From: an uncultured Verrucomicrobiota bacterium
Lineage (GTDB): Bacteria > Verrucomicrobiota > Verrucomicrobiia > Limisphaerales > UBA9464
Direction: 5' to 3'
NCBI GenBank assembly: GCA_903910585.1
Contig: CAIWAH010000183.1
Coordinates: 23,446-87,445 of the forward strand
DNA: 64,000 nucleotides
In this document: positions 25,579 through 33,007 of the stretch, in pieces
Layout: each line of letters begins with the position of its first letter
Numbering within the stretch: position 1 is the stretch's first letter
Translations under genes and position numbers: made by a program
Notes under the pieces: generated by a model
The model's database searches: none
What the model saw: only the letters and a program-made list of their open reading frames with translations
Told to the model about the DNA's origin: nothing

Positions 25579-26784
25579 GTGGCCGGCGAGTCGGAACACC
25601 AGGTCAGGGGAAGGATCCGGGAAGTCTTCTGGGCTTTCCTGCGCCTTGGCCTGACCAGCTTCGGCGGACCGAGCGCCCACATCGGCTACTTCCACGACGA
25701 ATTCGTGAAACGCCGCCATTGGTTGGACGAGGCCGCCTATGCCGATCTGGTGGCGCTTTGCCAGTTCCTGCCCGGACCGGCCAGCAGCCAGCTCGGATTT
25801 GCCATGGGAAAGGCCCGCGCAGGTTGGGGCGGTGCCATCGCTGCCTGGGCCGGTTTCACCCTGCCGTCCGCGGCAATCATGATCTGCCTGGCAATGGGGC
25901 TGGCCCGGGTGCAGCCCACCGCATTGGCTCCATGGCTGCACGGGTTGAAGCTGGCCGCCGTCGCGGTGGTGGCGCAGGCGGTGGGGACCATGGCCGGCAA
26001 GCTCTCGCGGGGAAAAACTCGTCTGCCCATCACCCTCGCAGCCGGAGCATTGGTGCTGATGTGGGACTCCGCCGCAGCCCAATTGGTGGCCTTGGTTCTT
26101 GCGGCCGCCATCGCGTCCCGTTGGAACGACGATTCGACCTCCACGCTCTCCATTCCGGGTTCCCATCCCAAACCGGGTCCCCTCCCCGGACTCACGCTGC
26201 TGGCGCTATTCGGCGCGCTGCTGGTCGGACTTCCGTTCCTCGCCTTCATTACGGGTTCCCGGGATTTGCAACTCCTTGACCGGTTTTATCGGGCTGGCGC
26301 CTTGGTATTCGGCGGAGGCCACGTCGTGTTGCCTTTCCTCCAATCAGCCGTTGTGACTCCAGGTTGGGTCAGTCCGGACGAATTCCTGGCCGGCTACGGA
26401 TTCGCGCAGGCACTCCCCGGTCCGCTGTTCACCTTTGCCGCTTACCTTGGAGTCGCCTCCCATCCCGGACCCGGCTCGGTGTTCGCAGGCCTTGCGGCGT
26501 TATCGGCCGTCTTTTTGCCGGGCCTCCTCCTGGTCGCGGGGGTGTTGCCTTCGTGGGATCGCTGGCGCGGCGACCGGAGGCTGCGGGCGGCCTTGGACGG
26601 CGCCAACGCCGCGGTGGTCGGCGTGCTGTTCGCAACTTTGGTCACCCCCCTTGCGACCACGACGCTGCGCCGGCCGGCCGATTGGCTTGTTGCTTTGGGC
26701 GGAACCGCGCTCCTCGGATTGAAGCTCCCTTCGTGGGCCGTGGTTCCGTTGTGCGCTACGGCCAGTTGGCTCGTCGGACGCTGA
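25579..26784 (+). CDS. chrA: Chromate-type anion transporter (CHR family, two-domain)
   Basis: A 401-residue membrane protein starting at GTG 25579. It contains the two homologous CHR domains of long-chain ChrA: the first from REVFWAFLRLGLTSFGGPSAHIGYFHDEFV with CQFLPGPASSQLGFAMGKARAGWGGAIAAW, the second from FYRAGALVFGGGHVVLPFLQSAVV with GYGFAQALPGPLFTFAAYLG. The repeated FGGP/FGGG and LPGP motifs are diagnostic. Characterised members export chromate by proton antiport, but many are uncharacterised anion transporters, so chromate as substrate is family-based. It is divergent from the small gene at 25426. Confidence 0.92.
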   Translation: MAGESEHQVRGRIREVFWAFLRLGLTSFGGPSAHIGYFHDEFVKRRHWLDEAAYADLVALCQFLPGPASSQLGFAMGKARAGWGGAIAAWAGFTLPSAAIMICLAMGLARVQPTALAPWLHGLKLAAVAVVAQAVGTMAGKLSRGKTRLPITLAAGALVLMWDSAAAQLVALVLAAAIASRWNDDSTSTLSIPGSHPKPGPLPGLTLLALFGALLVGLPFLAFITGSRDLQLLDRFYRAGALVFGGGHVVLPFLQSAVVTPGWVSPDEFLAGYGFAQALPGPLFTFAAYLGVASHPGPGSVFAGLAALSAVFLPGLLLVAGVLPSWDRWRGDRRLRAALDGANAAVVGVLFATLVTPLATTTLRRPADWLVALGGTALLGLKLPSWAVVPLCATASWLVGR

Positions 26785-26903
26785 CGCCGGCTTGCTATGG
26801 CCGCGGGAACTACCGTGTCCCGTTTCCGCAACCATGCCCGCTGGTTCCATCGGCCAAGGATTTCCCCCTTTCACCCGGACCGTCGGTCAGCCATTTCTCC
26901 CGT

Positions 26904-27875
26904 ATGTCGCATCTCGCCCGCGCCCGGGAAGTCTTCGCCATTGAGATCGCCGCCTTGAGATCCGTGGCAAAGTCGCTCGACGCCCACTTTGATCGGGCCG
27001 TCGGACTGGTCGTCGACGCCATGTCCCGGGGCCGCAAACTCGTGGTCGTCGGGATCGGCAAATCCGGAAACATCGGGCGGAAAATCGCCGCCACCCTCAG
27101 CAGCACGGGCACCACGGCCGTGGTGTTGAACTCGGTGGACGCGCTCCACGGCGATCTGGGCATCGTCAACGAAGGCGACGTCATCCTCGCACTGAGCTAT
27201 TCCGGCGAATCGGAGGAACTCGTGCATCTGCTCCCGGCACTGAAGCGATTCGGAGTTTGCCTGATCGCACTGACCGGTTCCCCCAAGAGCACGCTGGGCA
27301 GCCACGCGGACGTCGTCCTGAACTGCCGGGTGCCCAAGGAAGCATGCCCGTTCAACCTGGCCCCCACGTCGAGCACCACGGCGACGCTGGTGCTCGGCGA
27401 CGCCCTCGCCATGGCGGTGATGGCCGCCCGCGGCTTCAAGGTGAAGGACTTTGCCCAGCGTCACCCCGCCGGCGCCATTGGCCGGGCCATGCTGTTGAAA
27501 GTCGGCGAAATCATGCGCCGGGGCGAACGCAACGCGGTGGCGCCGGCGGGCCTGACGGTCAAGGAAGCGCTCCTCGTCATGACCCGGGCCAAGTCCGGTT
27601 CGGTGGCGGTGGTGAATTCCCGCGGCAAACTCATCGGCGTGTTCACGGATGGCGACCTGCGCCGGCGCATGGCGGACGACGAGCACGCCCTGAGCCGGGT
27701 GCTCCGGGACGTGATGACTCCGAAACCCGTCTGCATTCGTGACGACGCGCTGGCAGCCGAGGCGGTGCGCCTGTTCAACGAGCGGAACATCGACGACCTG
27801 ATCGTGGTGAACGCCAAACGCGAACCGGTCGGCCTGGTGGATTCCCAAGACCTGCCGAAACTCAAGCTGATGTAG
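26904..27875 (+). CDS. kdsD: KpsF/GutQ-type sugar-phosphate isomerase (arabinose-5-phosphate isomerase)
   Basis: A 323-residue protein from the ATG at 26904. Residues about 1-200 form a SIS domain (RKLVVVGIGKSGNIGRKIAATLSSTGT, HGDLGIVNEGDVILALSYSGESEELV, FNLAPTSSTTATLVLGDALA), followed by two CBS domains (VGEIMRRGERNAV to the end, with MTRAKSGSVAVVNSRGKLIGVFTDGDLRRRM and ERNIDDLIVVNAKREPVGLVDSQDL). This is the architecture of arabinose-5-phosphate isomerase, the first dedicated step to KDO for lipopolysaccharide. No other KDO gene is in the window. The frame is open upstream into chrA, but homology starts at 26904. Confidence 0.93.
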   Translation: MSHLARAREVFAIEIAALRSVAKSLDAHFDRAVGLVVDAMSRGRKLVVVGIGKSGNIGRKIAATLSSTGTTAVVLNSVDALHGDLGIVNEGDVILALSYSGESEELVHLLPALKRFGVCLIALTGSPKSTLGSHADVVLNCRVPKEACPFNLAPTSSTTATLVLGDALAMAVMAARGFKVKDFAQRHPAGAIGRAMLLKVGEIMRRGERNAVAPAGLTVKEALLVMTRAKSGSVAVVNSRGKLIGVFTDGDLRRRMADDEHALSRVLRDVMTPKPVCIRDDALAAEAVRLFNERNIDDLIVVNAKREPVGLVDSQDLPKLKLM

Positions 27876-27926
27876 TCCTTGGCTCGGGACGTTTCGGGGC
27901 CGTCCGCTTCAGTGCGCCAACACCGG

Positions 27927-28754
27927 CTATTCGGCCCGCCGGATGTCCACGGTCACTTCCATTCGCCGGTCAAGGGTGCCCTTGTAATGCCCGCTCACCG
28001 GCGTCACGTCGGCGTAATCCCGGCCGACCGCGATCTTCACGTAGTTTTCGTCCACGGCACAATTATGGGTCGGATCCAGGCCGCGCCAGCCGACGTCCGG
28101 CACGAAGACTTCAATCCAGGCATGGGTCGCACTGGCCGATTCGGTGGCCAGATAGCCGCTGACATAGAGCGCCGGAATCTTCAGCGACCGGCAGAGCCCA
28201 AGCATCACATGGGCGAAGTCCTGGCAGACGCCCTGCCGTTGCTGGATGACCTGGCGCATGTGGGTGTGGACATGGGTGCTCAGGGGCGTGTAGCGGAAAC
28301 TGCCATGGATGAAGCGCATGACCGCCACAGCCGCCTGCCAGATGTCCGCCGTGCCCTGGGTGGAATCCACCGCGAGACGCCACGCTTCCGGATCCCACTC
28401 CACGTAGCGGCTGGGCAGGAGGTAATCGAAGCAGCGCTCCGTCCGGTCGCATTCCGGCAGCCGGCTCAGCGCGGCCGGCGTGGCGTCGAGCGGCAACGCG
28501 ATGGAACGGGTGCTGACGGTCGTGAGCGCCTCCACCAGCACCGACGTGTGCGGTTCGGGAATCTCAAAGTGGTGCACGACGTTCTTGTAGAAATCCTCGT
28601 AGTGCCGCAGCCGGCTCGGCGGGAGAATCTTCAGCAGGAACGACTCCACCGTCTGGTGCTCGTTTGTCACCGGCTTCAGCCGGATCTCATTGAAACTCTC
28701 CCGCACCGGAGAGGCATAGGCGTAGCGGGTGCGGTGGACGATCTGGAAACGCAT
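27927..28754 (-). CDS. Transglutaminase-like cysteine peptidase family protein (first of two)
   Basis: A 275-residue cytosolic protein. An N-terminal beta domain (MRFQIVHRTRYAYASPVRESFNEIRLKP) of the bacterial transglutaminase-like N type is followed by the catalytic core. The core has RQGVCQDFAHVMLGLCRSLKIPALYVSGYL with the nucleophile Cys, THAWIEVFVPDVGW with the His, and LDPTHN with the Asp. The closing VAVGRDYADVTPVSGHYKG is typical. It is the last gene of a three-gene operon with a second transglutaminase-like gene and a circularly permuted ATP-grasp/alpha-E gene. This gene set has been predicted from comparative genomics to make and trim peptide conjugates; no substrate is known. Confidence 0.9.
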   Translation of the reverse strand: MRFQIVHRTRYAYASPVRESFNEIRLKPVTNEHQTVESFLLKILPPSRLRHYEDFYKNVVHHFEIPEPHTSVLVEALTTVSTRSIALPLDATPAALSRLPECDRTERCFDYLLPSRYVEWDPEAWRLAVDSTQGTADIWQAAVAVMRFIHGSFRYTPLSTHVHTHMRQVIQQRQGVCQDFAHVMLGLCRSLKIPALYVSGYLATESASATHAWIEVFVPDVGWRGLDPTHNCAVDENYVKIAVGRDYADVTPVSGHYKGTLDRRMEVTVDIRRAE

Positions 28755-28838
28755 GCAGTTGACCGAAAAGCTGGGGCCGATTCTGGAGAAGGCGCCGCGG
28801 GACCGAAGCGGATTATTCGCCGCGACGGTGAAATTCCA

Positions 28839-29762
28839 TCATTGGTCCATCGCCTCCCGGAGCTCGGCGTCGTCGTCTTCCGGAATTTCGCCGAGCGGCT
28901 CGACATCCACGCTCACCTTCACGTCATGGTGCCCGCCGCCGGTGATGATGCCGCTGACCGGGCTCACATCGCTGAAGTCGCGGCCGTAGGCGACGGTGAT
29001 GTGCTCTTCGGCCGGGAGCAGATTGTTGGTCGGATCGAAGTCCACCCAGCCCACGCTCGGGCAATAGACGGAGAACCACGCATGCGACGCATCCGCGCCC
29101 ACCAGCCGCTCCTTGCCCGGTGGCGCGTGGGTCCGCAGATAGCCGCTGACATAGCGGGCCGGCAGCCCCAGGGAGCGGATCGAGGCGATCGCGAGGTGGG
29201 CGAAATCCTGACACACGCCCCGCCGCCGGGCCCATACCTCCTCCAACGGCGTCGCCACGCTCGTGGCCACCGGATCGTATTTGAAATCGCGGAAGATCCG
29301 CTGGTTCAGATGGGCCACTCCGACGAGCAGCGGAGTTCCGGCGGGAAAACTCTCCCGCGCATAGTCCGCCAGCTCCGGTGCGGTGCGCACCATCGGCGAG
29401 TCGAAGCAGAACTGGTAGGGGTCCACGACCTCCGGTGAAACCGGATCACGGAACAGTTCCGCGACCTCGGCCCACACCGGCGACAGCGTCAGCGCCGGCG
29501 GCGTGCTGGCGGTCATGCTGACCACGCTGACCGCCTCAACCTCAAGCCGGCTGTGGATTTCCTGGATCGCAAAGAAGCAAACCCGGTTGCCGAAGTAGTC
29601 GGTCCGGTTTTTCCGCACGGCCGGCTCGGGGCTGATGCGCAGACTGAACCGGCTCCGCGACTGCACCGCCGTGAAGCGCGGATTCACCCGGGCGGAGTGG
29701 TGCGAAACCGTCACCGGCTCGGAGTAGTCGTAGGTCGTGCGATGGACGATGCGGTAGGTCAT
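28839..29762 (-). CDS. Transglutaminase-like cysteine peptidase family protein (second of two)
   Basis: A 307-residue paralogue of the neighbouring transglutaminase-like gene, with the same N-terminal beta domain (MTYRIVHRTTYDYSEPVTVSHHSARVNPR) and the catalytic Cys in RRGVCQDFAHLAIASIRSLGLPARYVSGYL. The His is in SHAWFSVYCPSVGW and the Asp in DFDPTNN. The tail GRDFSDVSPVSGIITGGGHHDVKVSVDVEP is followed by an acidic end. It starts 7 bp after the stop of the ATP-grasp/alpha-E gene, so translation is probably coupled. Members of this family act as peptidases or transamidases; here both copies keep the triad. Confidence 0.92.
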   Translation of the reverse strand: MTYRIVHRTTYDYSEPVTVSHHSARVNPRFTAVQSRSRFSLRISPEPAVRKNRTDYFGNRVCFFAIQEIHSRLEVEAVSVVSMTASTPPALTLSPVWAEVAELFRDPVSPEVVDPYQFCFDSPMVRTAPELADYARESFPAGTPLLVGVAHLNQRIFRDFKYDPVATSVATPLEEVWARRRGVCQDFAHLAIASIRSLGLPARYVSGYLRTHAPPGKERLVGADASHAWFSVYCPSVGWVDFDPTNNLLPAEEHITVAYGRDFSDVSPVSGIITGGGHHDVKVSVDVEPLGEIPEDDDAELREAMDQ

Positions 29763-29769
29763 CGGAACT

Positions 29770-32376
29770 TCACCGGGAACGCGAGATGGTTGAATGGGCG
29801 AAGTAGTTCACGGCGATGGCGTCGGACAACCGCGGCAGATCCCGCAACGTTTCTGCCAGCACCCGTCCCACGTCGCTTTCGTGCCAGCGCGACCGGAGCC
29901 GGTTGATGGGCCGCGGATCGAGCAGGCGCAACCGGGTCACACATTCGATCAGCACCCGCTGGCCCGCACTCGGAAGCGCGTTCTCGCGTTCGCGGGGGAG
30001 TTTCTCGAAGTGCTTCACGAGCTGGTTGAACTGGAACAGGAGCGAGCGCGGATTGGTGTCATCCAGCAGCACCAGATCATACACGGCCGCCATGTTGGGC
30101 ATGAGGTTGTAGCGGGTCCGGTAGGTGATCGAGCTGTCGGCCACATCCAGCACCGCCTCCAGCACGCTCGGATTGTCCGCCTCCGGCGAATGCAATGCAG
30201 CATTCAGCAGCGAGCAAAGGTAGATCGCCCGTTCCAGCCGTCCGCCCATGTCGAGGAACCGCCAGCCCTGCGCGCGCGTCATGTTCTCCCGCGCCAAGCC
30301 GTGGAATGACGCCAGCTGAAGCAGGCTCTGGTTCAACACCCCGATGGCATCTCCGGCGAGCATCACCAGGCTGGAGGTAGGCGTGGCCAGCCGGTCGTCC
30401 AGTTGCCGGAGCACCCGCCACAGGTCATTGGAACTGCGGTCCCGCACCAGCATTCCCAGACGCTGAAGCTGTCCGGCCAGACTGCGCAGGCTGCCTGCCC
30501 GGGAAGGATCGAAGATTGCCGCCAGCAGCCCGGCCTCCAGCGCCTCGGCATTGGTGCGCAGTTCCGGCTGATCCTCGGTTGCCGGCAATTGCCCCTGCGC
30601 AACCAGCGTGTTCAGCAACGGCTCCAGCAGCGGGAATGCGTGCCCGGTGCTTTCCGGGCTGAACCGCAGCAACGTCGCCCGCAGCAGGCGCGCCGTCGCA
30701 TCGGTCCGCTCCGCATAACGGCCGAGCCAAAAATAGTTGTCCGCCAGTCGCGACGGAAGGTTGTTGCCGACCCGCCGCAGTTCAACCTCCTGGCCGGCGA
30801 CACTGAGCAGCGTCACGTCTTCCACCGGACCGTCCGACAGAATCCAAGTGTCCTTGGCCGCGCCGCCCCGTTGCATCGAGATGAATCGTCCGCCCGCATC
30901 CGGCGCCACCCTCGCCAGACCGCCCGGCATGACGCGGTAACCGTCCGGAGTCGCGACGAGATAGACCCGCAAGGCGACCGGCCGGGAGACCAATCCTTCC
31001 CCGCTCCATGAAGGCGCGGCTGACAGCTCGACCTTCTCCTGGGCCACCCACCGGTGGGGCTGAAAGCGGATCTGCCGCAGCAGTTCCTCCCGTGCGGCGG
31101 CCGTGAGGGCCGCAGACGGATCCACTCCGCGTAGCCGCGAGCGGAAGGCGGGCTTCACGAACAGCTCGTCCAGATGCTCCGCCACATAGCTTTCCGCCGA
31201 CTTCTGGCCGCACCACCACGTGGCGACCGACGGAAGTTTCATCTCCTCGCCCAGCACATGCCGGCAAAGCCCCGGCAGGAACGCCATGAACGCCGGACTT
31301 TGGAAGAGGCCTCCCCCCAGCGCGTTGGCCACCGTGACGTTGCCGGCCCGCACCGCCTCGACCAAGCCCGGCACGCCGAGCATGGACTCGTTCCGCAGCT
31401 CCAGCGGATCGCAGAAATCGTCGTCCACGCGTCGCAGGATCACGTCCACCGGCTCGAGCCCGCTGAGGGTTTTCAGGAATACCCGGTCGTCCCGCACGGT
31501 GAGGTCCTGTCCTTCGCACAGGGAATAGCCGAGGTAGCGGGCAAGGTAGGCCTGCTCGAAATAGGTTTCGTTGAACGGCCCGGGCGTCAGCAGCACCACG
31601 CGCGGCCGGTCGGTCCTGCGCGGGGCCAATTCCGAAAGCATCGCCTGGGCATCCCGATAGAAGCCGGCCAGCCGGCGGACACCGCCTTCGCGGAACGCCT
31701 CCGGCAGGATGCGGGAAGTGACCAACCGGTCCGCGAGCGTGTAGCCGGTGCCGGTGGGAATCTGGGTCCGATCGGAAATGACCCACCAACGCCCGTCCGG
31801 CGAACGGGCCAGGTCCGCCGCGTAGAAATGCAGGAAACAGGTCTCTCCCGGCTGGCTGCCATGGAGCGGTCGCAGGAAGTCCGGCTGCGCGAACACCAGC
31901 GCGGGAGGCAGCCACGAACTGCGGATCAGCTCCTGCGGGCCGTAGCAGTCGGCCATGATCCGGTTGAGCAACTGCGCCCGCTGGATCAGTCCCGCCTCGA
32001 TCTTCCGCCACTCTTCCGCGCCGAGAATGAACGGCACGGGATCCAACTGCCACGGACGTTCCATGCCCAGCGGATCACCATAGACATTGTAGGTGATGCC
32101 CTGCTCATGCACGAGGCGGCGGCAGGTTTCGGCCCGGCGTTTGAGCTCATCGGGACCCAACTCCTCCAACCCCCGTATCAGGGTTTCGTAATTTGGGCGC
32201 ACCCGGCCATCCGCCCCGAGCAACTCGTCATAGCTGCCGGGCTCGGTCCGATAGCGCTGCAGCAACGGGCGCCGTTGCTCCGCGGCGGAAGATTTGACCG
32301 TGGCCTCTGTCACGTGGGCGCCATTGTGCCGAGCGGAAGGGGCGGAATGCCAGCGGGTAAGCGGACTTTGCGTCAC
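29770..32376 (-). CDS. Circularly permuted ATP-grasp protein fused to an alpha-E domain
   Basis: An 868-residue fusion. The N-terminal half is a circularly permuted type 2 ATP-grasp: YDELLGADGRVRPNYETLIRGLEELGPDEL, ITYNVYGDPLGMERPWQLDPVPFILGAEEW, GTGYTLADRLVTSRILPEAF and RPVALRVYLVATPDGYRVMPGGLARVA. From about residue 540 comes the helical alpha-E (DUF403) domain, starting LPSRLADNYFWLGRYAERTDATARLLRATLLR and including MTRAQGWRFLDMGGRLERAIYLCSLL. The two halves are often separate genes; fusion is also known. It would form amide bonds using ATP, with transglutaminase-like partners encoded downstream. A GTG at 32313 is an alternative start. Confidence 0.92.
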   Translation of the reverse strand: MTQSPLTRWHSAPSARHNGAHVTEATVKSSAAEQRRPLLQRYRTEPGSYDELLGADGRVRPNYETLIRGLEELGPDELKRRAETCRRLVHEQGITYNVYGDPLGMERPWQLDPVPFILGAEEWRKIEAGLIQRAQLLNRIMADCYGPQELIRSSWLPPALVFAQPDFLRPLHGSQPGETCFLHFYAADLARSPDGRWWVISDRTQIPTGTGYTLADRLVTSRILPEAFREGGVRRLAGFYRDAQAMLSELAPRRTDRPRVVLLTPGPFNETYFEQAYLARYLGYSLCEGQDLTVRDDRVFLKTLSGLEPVDVILRRVDDDFCDPLELRNESMLGVPGLVEAVRAGNVTVANALGGGLFQSPAFMAFLPGLCRHVLGEEMKLPSVATWWCGQKSAESYVAEHLDELFVKPAFRSRLRGVDPSAALTAAAREELLRQIRFQPHRWVAQEKVELSAAPSWSGEGLVSRPVALRVYLVATPDGYRVMPGGLARVAPDAGGRFISMQRGGAAKDTWILSDGPVEDVTLLSVAGQEVELRRVGNNLPSRLADNYFWLGRYAERTDATARLLRATLLRFSPESTGHAFPLLEPLLNTLVAQGQLPATEDQPELRTNAEALEAGLLAAIFDPSRAGSLRSLAGQLQRLGMLVRDRSSNDLWRVLRQLDDRLATPTSSLVMLAGDAIGVLNQSLLQLASFHGLARENMTRAQGWRFLDMGGRLERAIYLCSLLNAALHSPEADNPSVLEAVLDVADSSITYRTRYNLMPNMAAVYDLVLLDDTNPRSLLFQFNQLVKHFEKLPRERENALPSAGQRVLIECVTRLRLLDPRPINRLRSRWHESDVGRVLAETLRDLPRLSDAIAVNYFAHSTISRSR

Positions 32377-32423
32377 TCATTTTGGGGCACGAGGACGGAA
32401 ATCCAGTTGCCTGGACCACCCGC

Positions 32424-32456
32424 CCGGCGTAATTACGCCGGCCGTCGTTAACGACG
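32424..32456. promoter_or_regulatory. Two tandem perfect palindromes upstream of tRNA-Thr and of the ATP-grasp operon
   Basis: CCGGCGTAATTACGCCGG (32424-32441, 18 bp) and CGTCGTTAACGACG (32443-32456, 14 bp) are both perfect and are one base apart. They fall in the 85-bp divergent gap between the operon start at 32376 and the tRNA gene at 32462. They look like operator sites, but no cognate regulator is evident. Confidence 0.45.
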
Positions 32457-32461
32457 CGGTG

Positions 32462-32536
32462 GCCAGCTTAGCTCAGCGGTAGAGCAACGGTTTTGTAAAC
32501 CGTCGGTCGTCGGTTCAATCCCGACAGCTGGCTCCA
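32462..32536 (+). tRNA. trnT: tRNA-Thr (anticodon TGT)
   Basis: Full cloverleaf: acceptor GCCAGCT/AGCTGGC, D stem GCTC/GAGC, anticodon stem ACGGT/ACCGT around loop TTTGTAA (anticodon TGT, reading ACA and related codons), T stem GTCGG/CCGAC with loop TTCAATC, discriminator T and an encoded CCA. Its 3' part is repeated at 36954-37001. Confidence 0.96.
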
Positions 32537-32585
32537 TTGATTATCAACGGGTTGAATGGTTTTTGGGAAATGCCCGTTGACTGGC

Positions 32586-32604
32586 GCGCAACAACGGCGC
32601 AACA
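32586..32604 (+). repeat. Paired GCGCAACA repeats near the left island end
   Basis: GCGCAACA at 32586-32593 and 32597-32604, 50 bp inside the tRNA end. The same pair recurs near the right end at 36843-36860, as expected of integrase arm-type binding sites. The role is inferred. Confidence 0.4.
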
Positions 32605-32612
32605 TTCCATTA

Positions 32613-32790
32613 ATGCCCGCCCCGTCCCGCATTGATTCGCAATCGGCCGGCGGTCCCATCCTCGTCAAACTCGGGCGCACGACCGTGCGCATCTATCCCC
32701 GGGACGCGGAGCGGGGGCGCAGTGCGGGCTATTACGTCGCCAGCTGTGCCTCGGGCAAACGCCGGCTGCTGTGGTTCAACGATCCCCGGG
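32613..32790 (+). pseudogene. Truncated integrase-like N-terminus
   Basis: From ATG 32613 the frame encodes a non-conserved start, then LVKLGRTTVRIYPRDAERG and GYYVASCASGKRRLLWFNDP. This matches the N-terminal arm-binding start of Verrucomicrobial tyrosine integrases as I recall it (VxIYxxxxR..SxxVxYxxxGKRRRxxFxDxxxA). After about 60 codons the similarity stops and the sequence continues in another frame with unrelated coding potential, so the core and catalytic domains (R..HxxR..Y) are gone. Its place directly downstream of the tRNA attachment repeat is where an island integrase would sit. Family assignment rests on a short stretch. Confidence 0.45.
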
Positions 32791-32892
32791 CAAGCTGCGT
32801 CCGAAGGTTTACGGCGAGCGGCTCCAGCAGGAGATCACCGGCACCCTGACCATCGAGGAGGCGTTGCGGCAGCTGCCGCCGCCTACCGGTTA
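32789..32892 (+). pseudogene. C-terminal fragment resembling a phage terminase small subunit
   Basis: Frame ending at TAG 32890-32892 reads GKLRPKVYGERLQQEITG followed by TLTIEEALRQLPPPTG and stop. The KLxPKxYGxRLxxEITG phrase is what I recall from the end of Sf6-type terminase small subunits (..ASKLKPKKYGD...). It begins abruptly where the integrase-like frame stops, which suggests an internal deletion that joined the two ends of a prophage. This is a tentative identification from about 30 residues. Confidence 0.3.
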
Positions 32893-32952
32893 GGCCGTGG
32901 GGAGCGGCGCAATGCACTCCGGCACGTGGTTTTTCGGGCTGCCGACGAGGGC
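32890..32952 (-). repeat. Duplicated 3' end of the SRAP gene (copy 1)
   Basis: 63 bp matching 35235-35297 at 61 positions. On the minus strand it encodes the last 20 residues of the SRAP protein (ALVGSPKNHVPECIAPLPTA, stop). The two copies flank the FGE-like gene as direct repeats 2345 bp apart. Confidence 0.8.
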
Positions 32953-33007
32953 GGTTATGCGGCGCAACGATGCCCTCCTATCAATCATCTATTCCTGTCT
33001 TCGCAGT

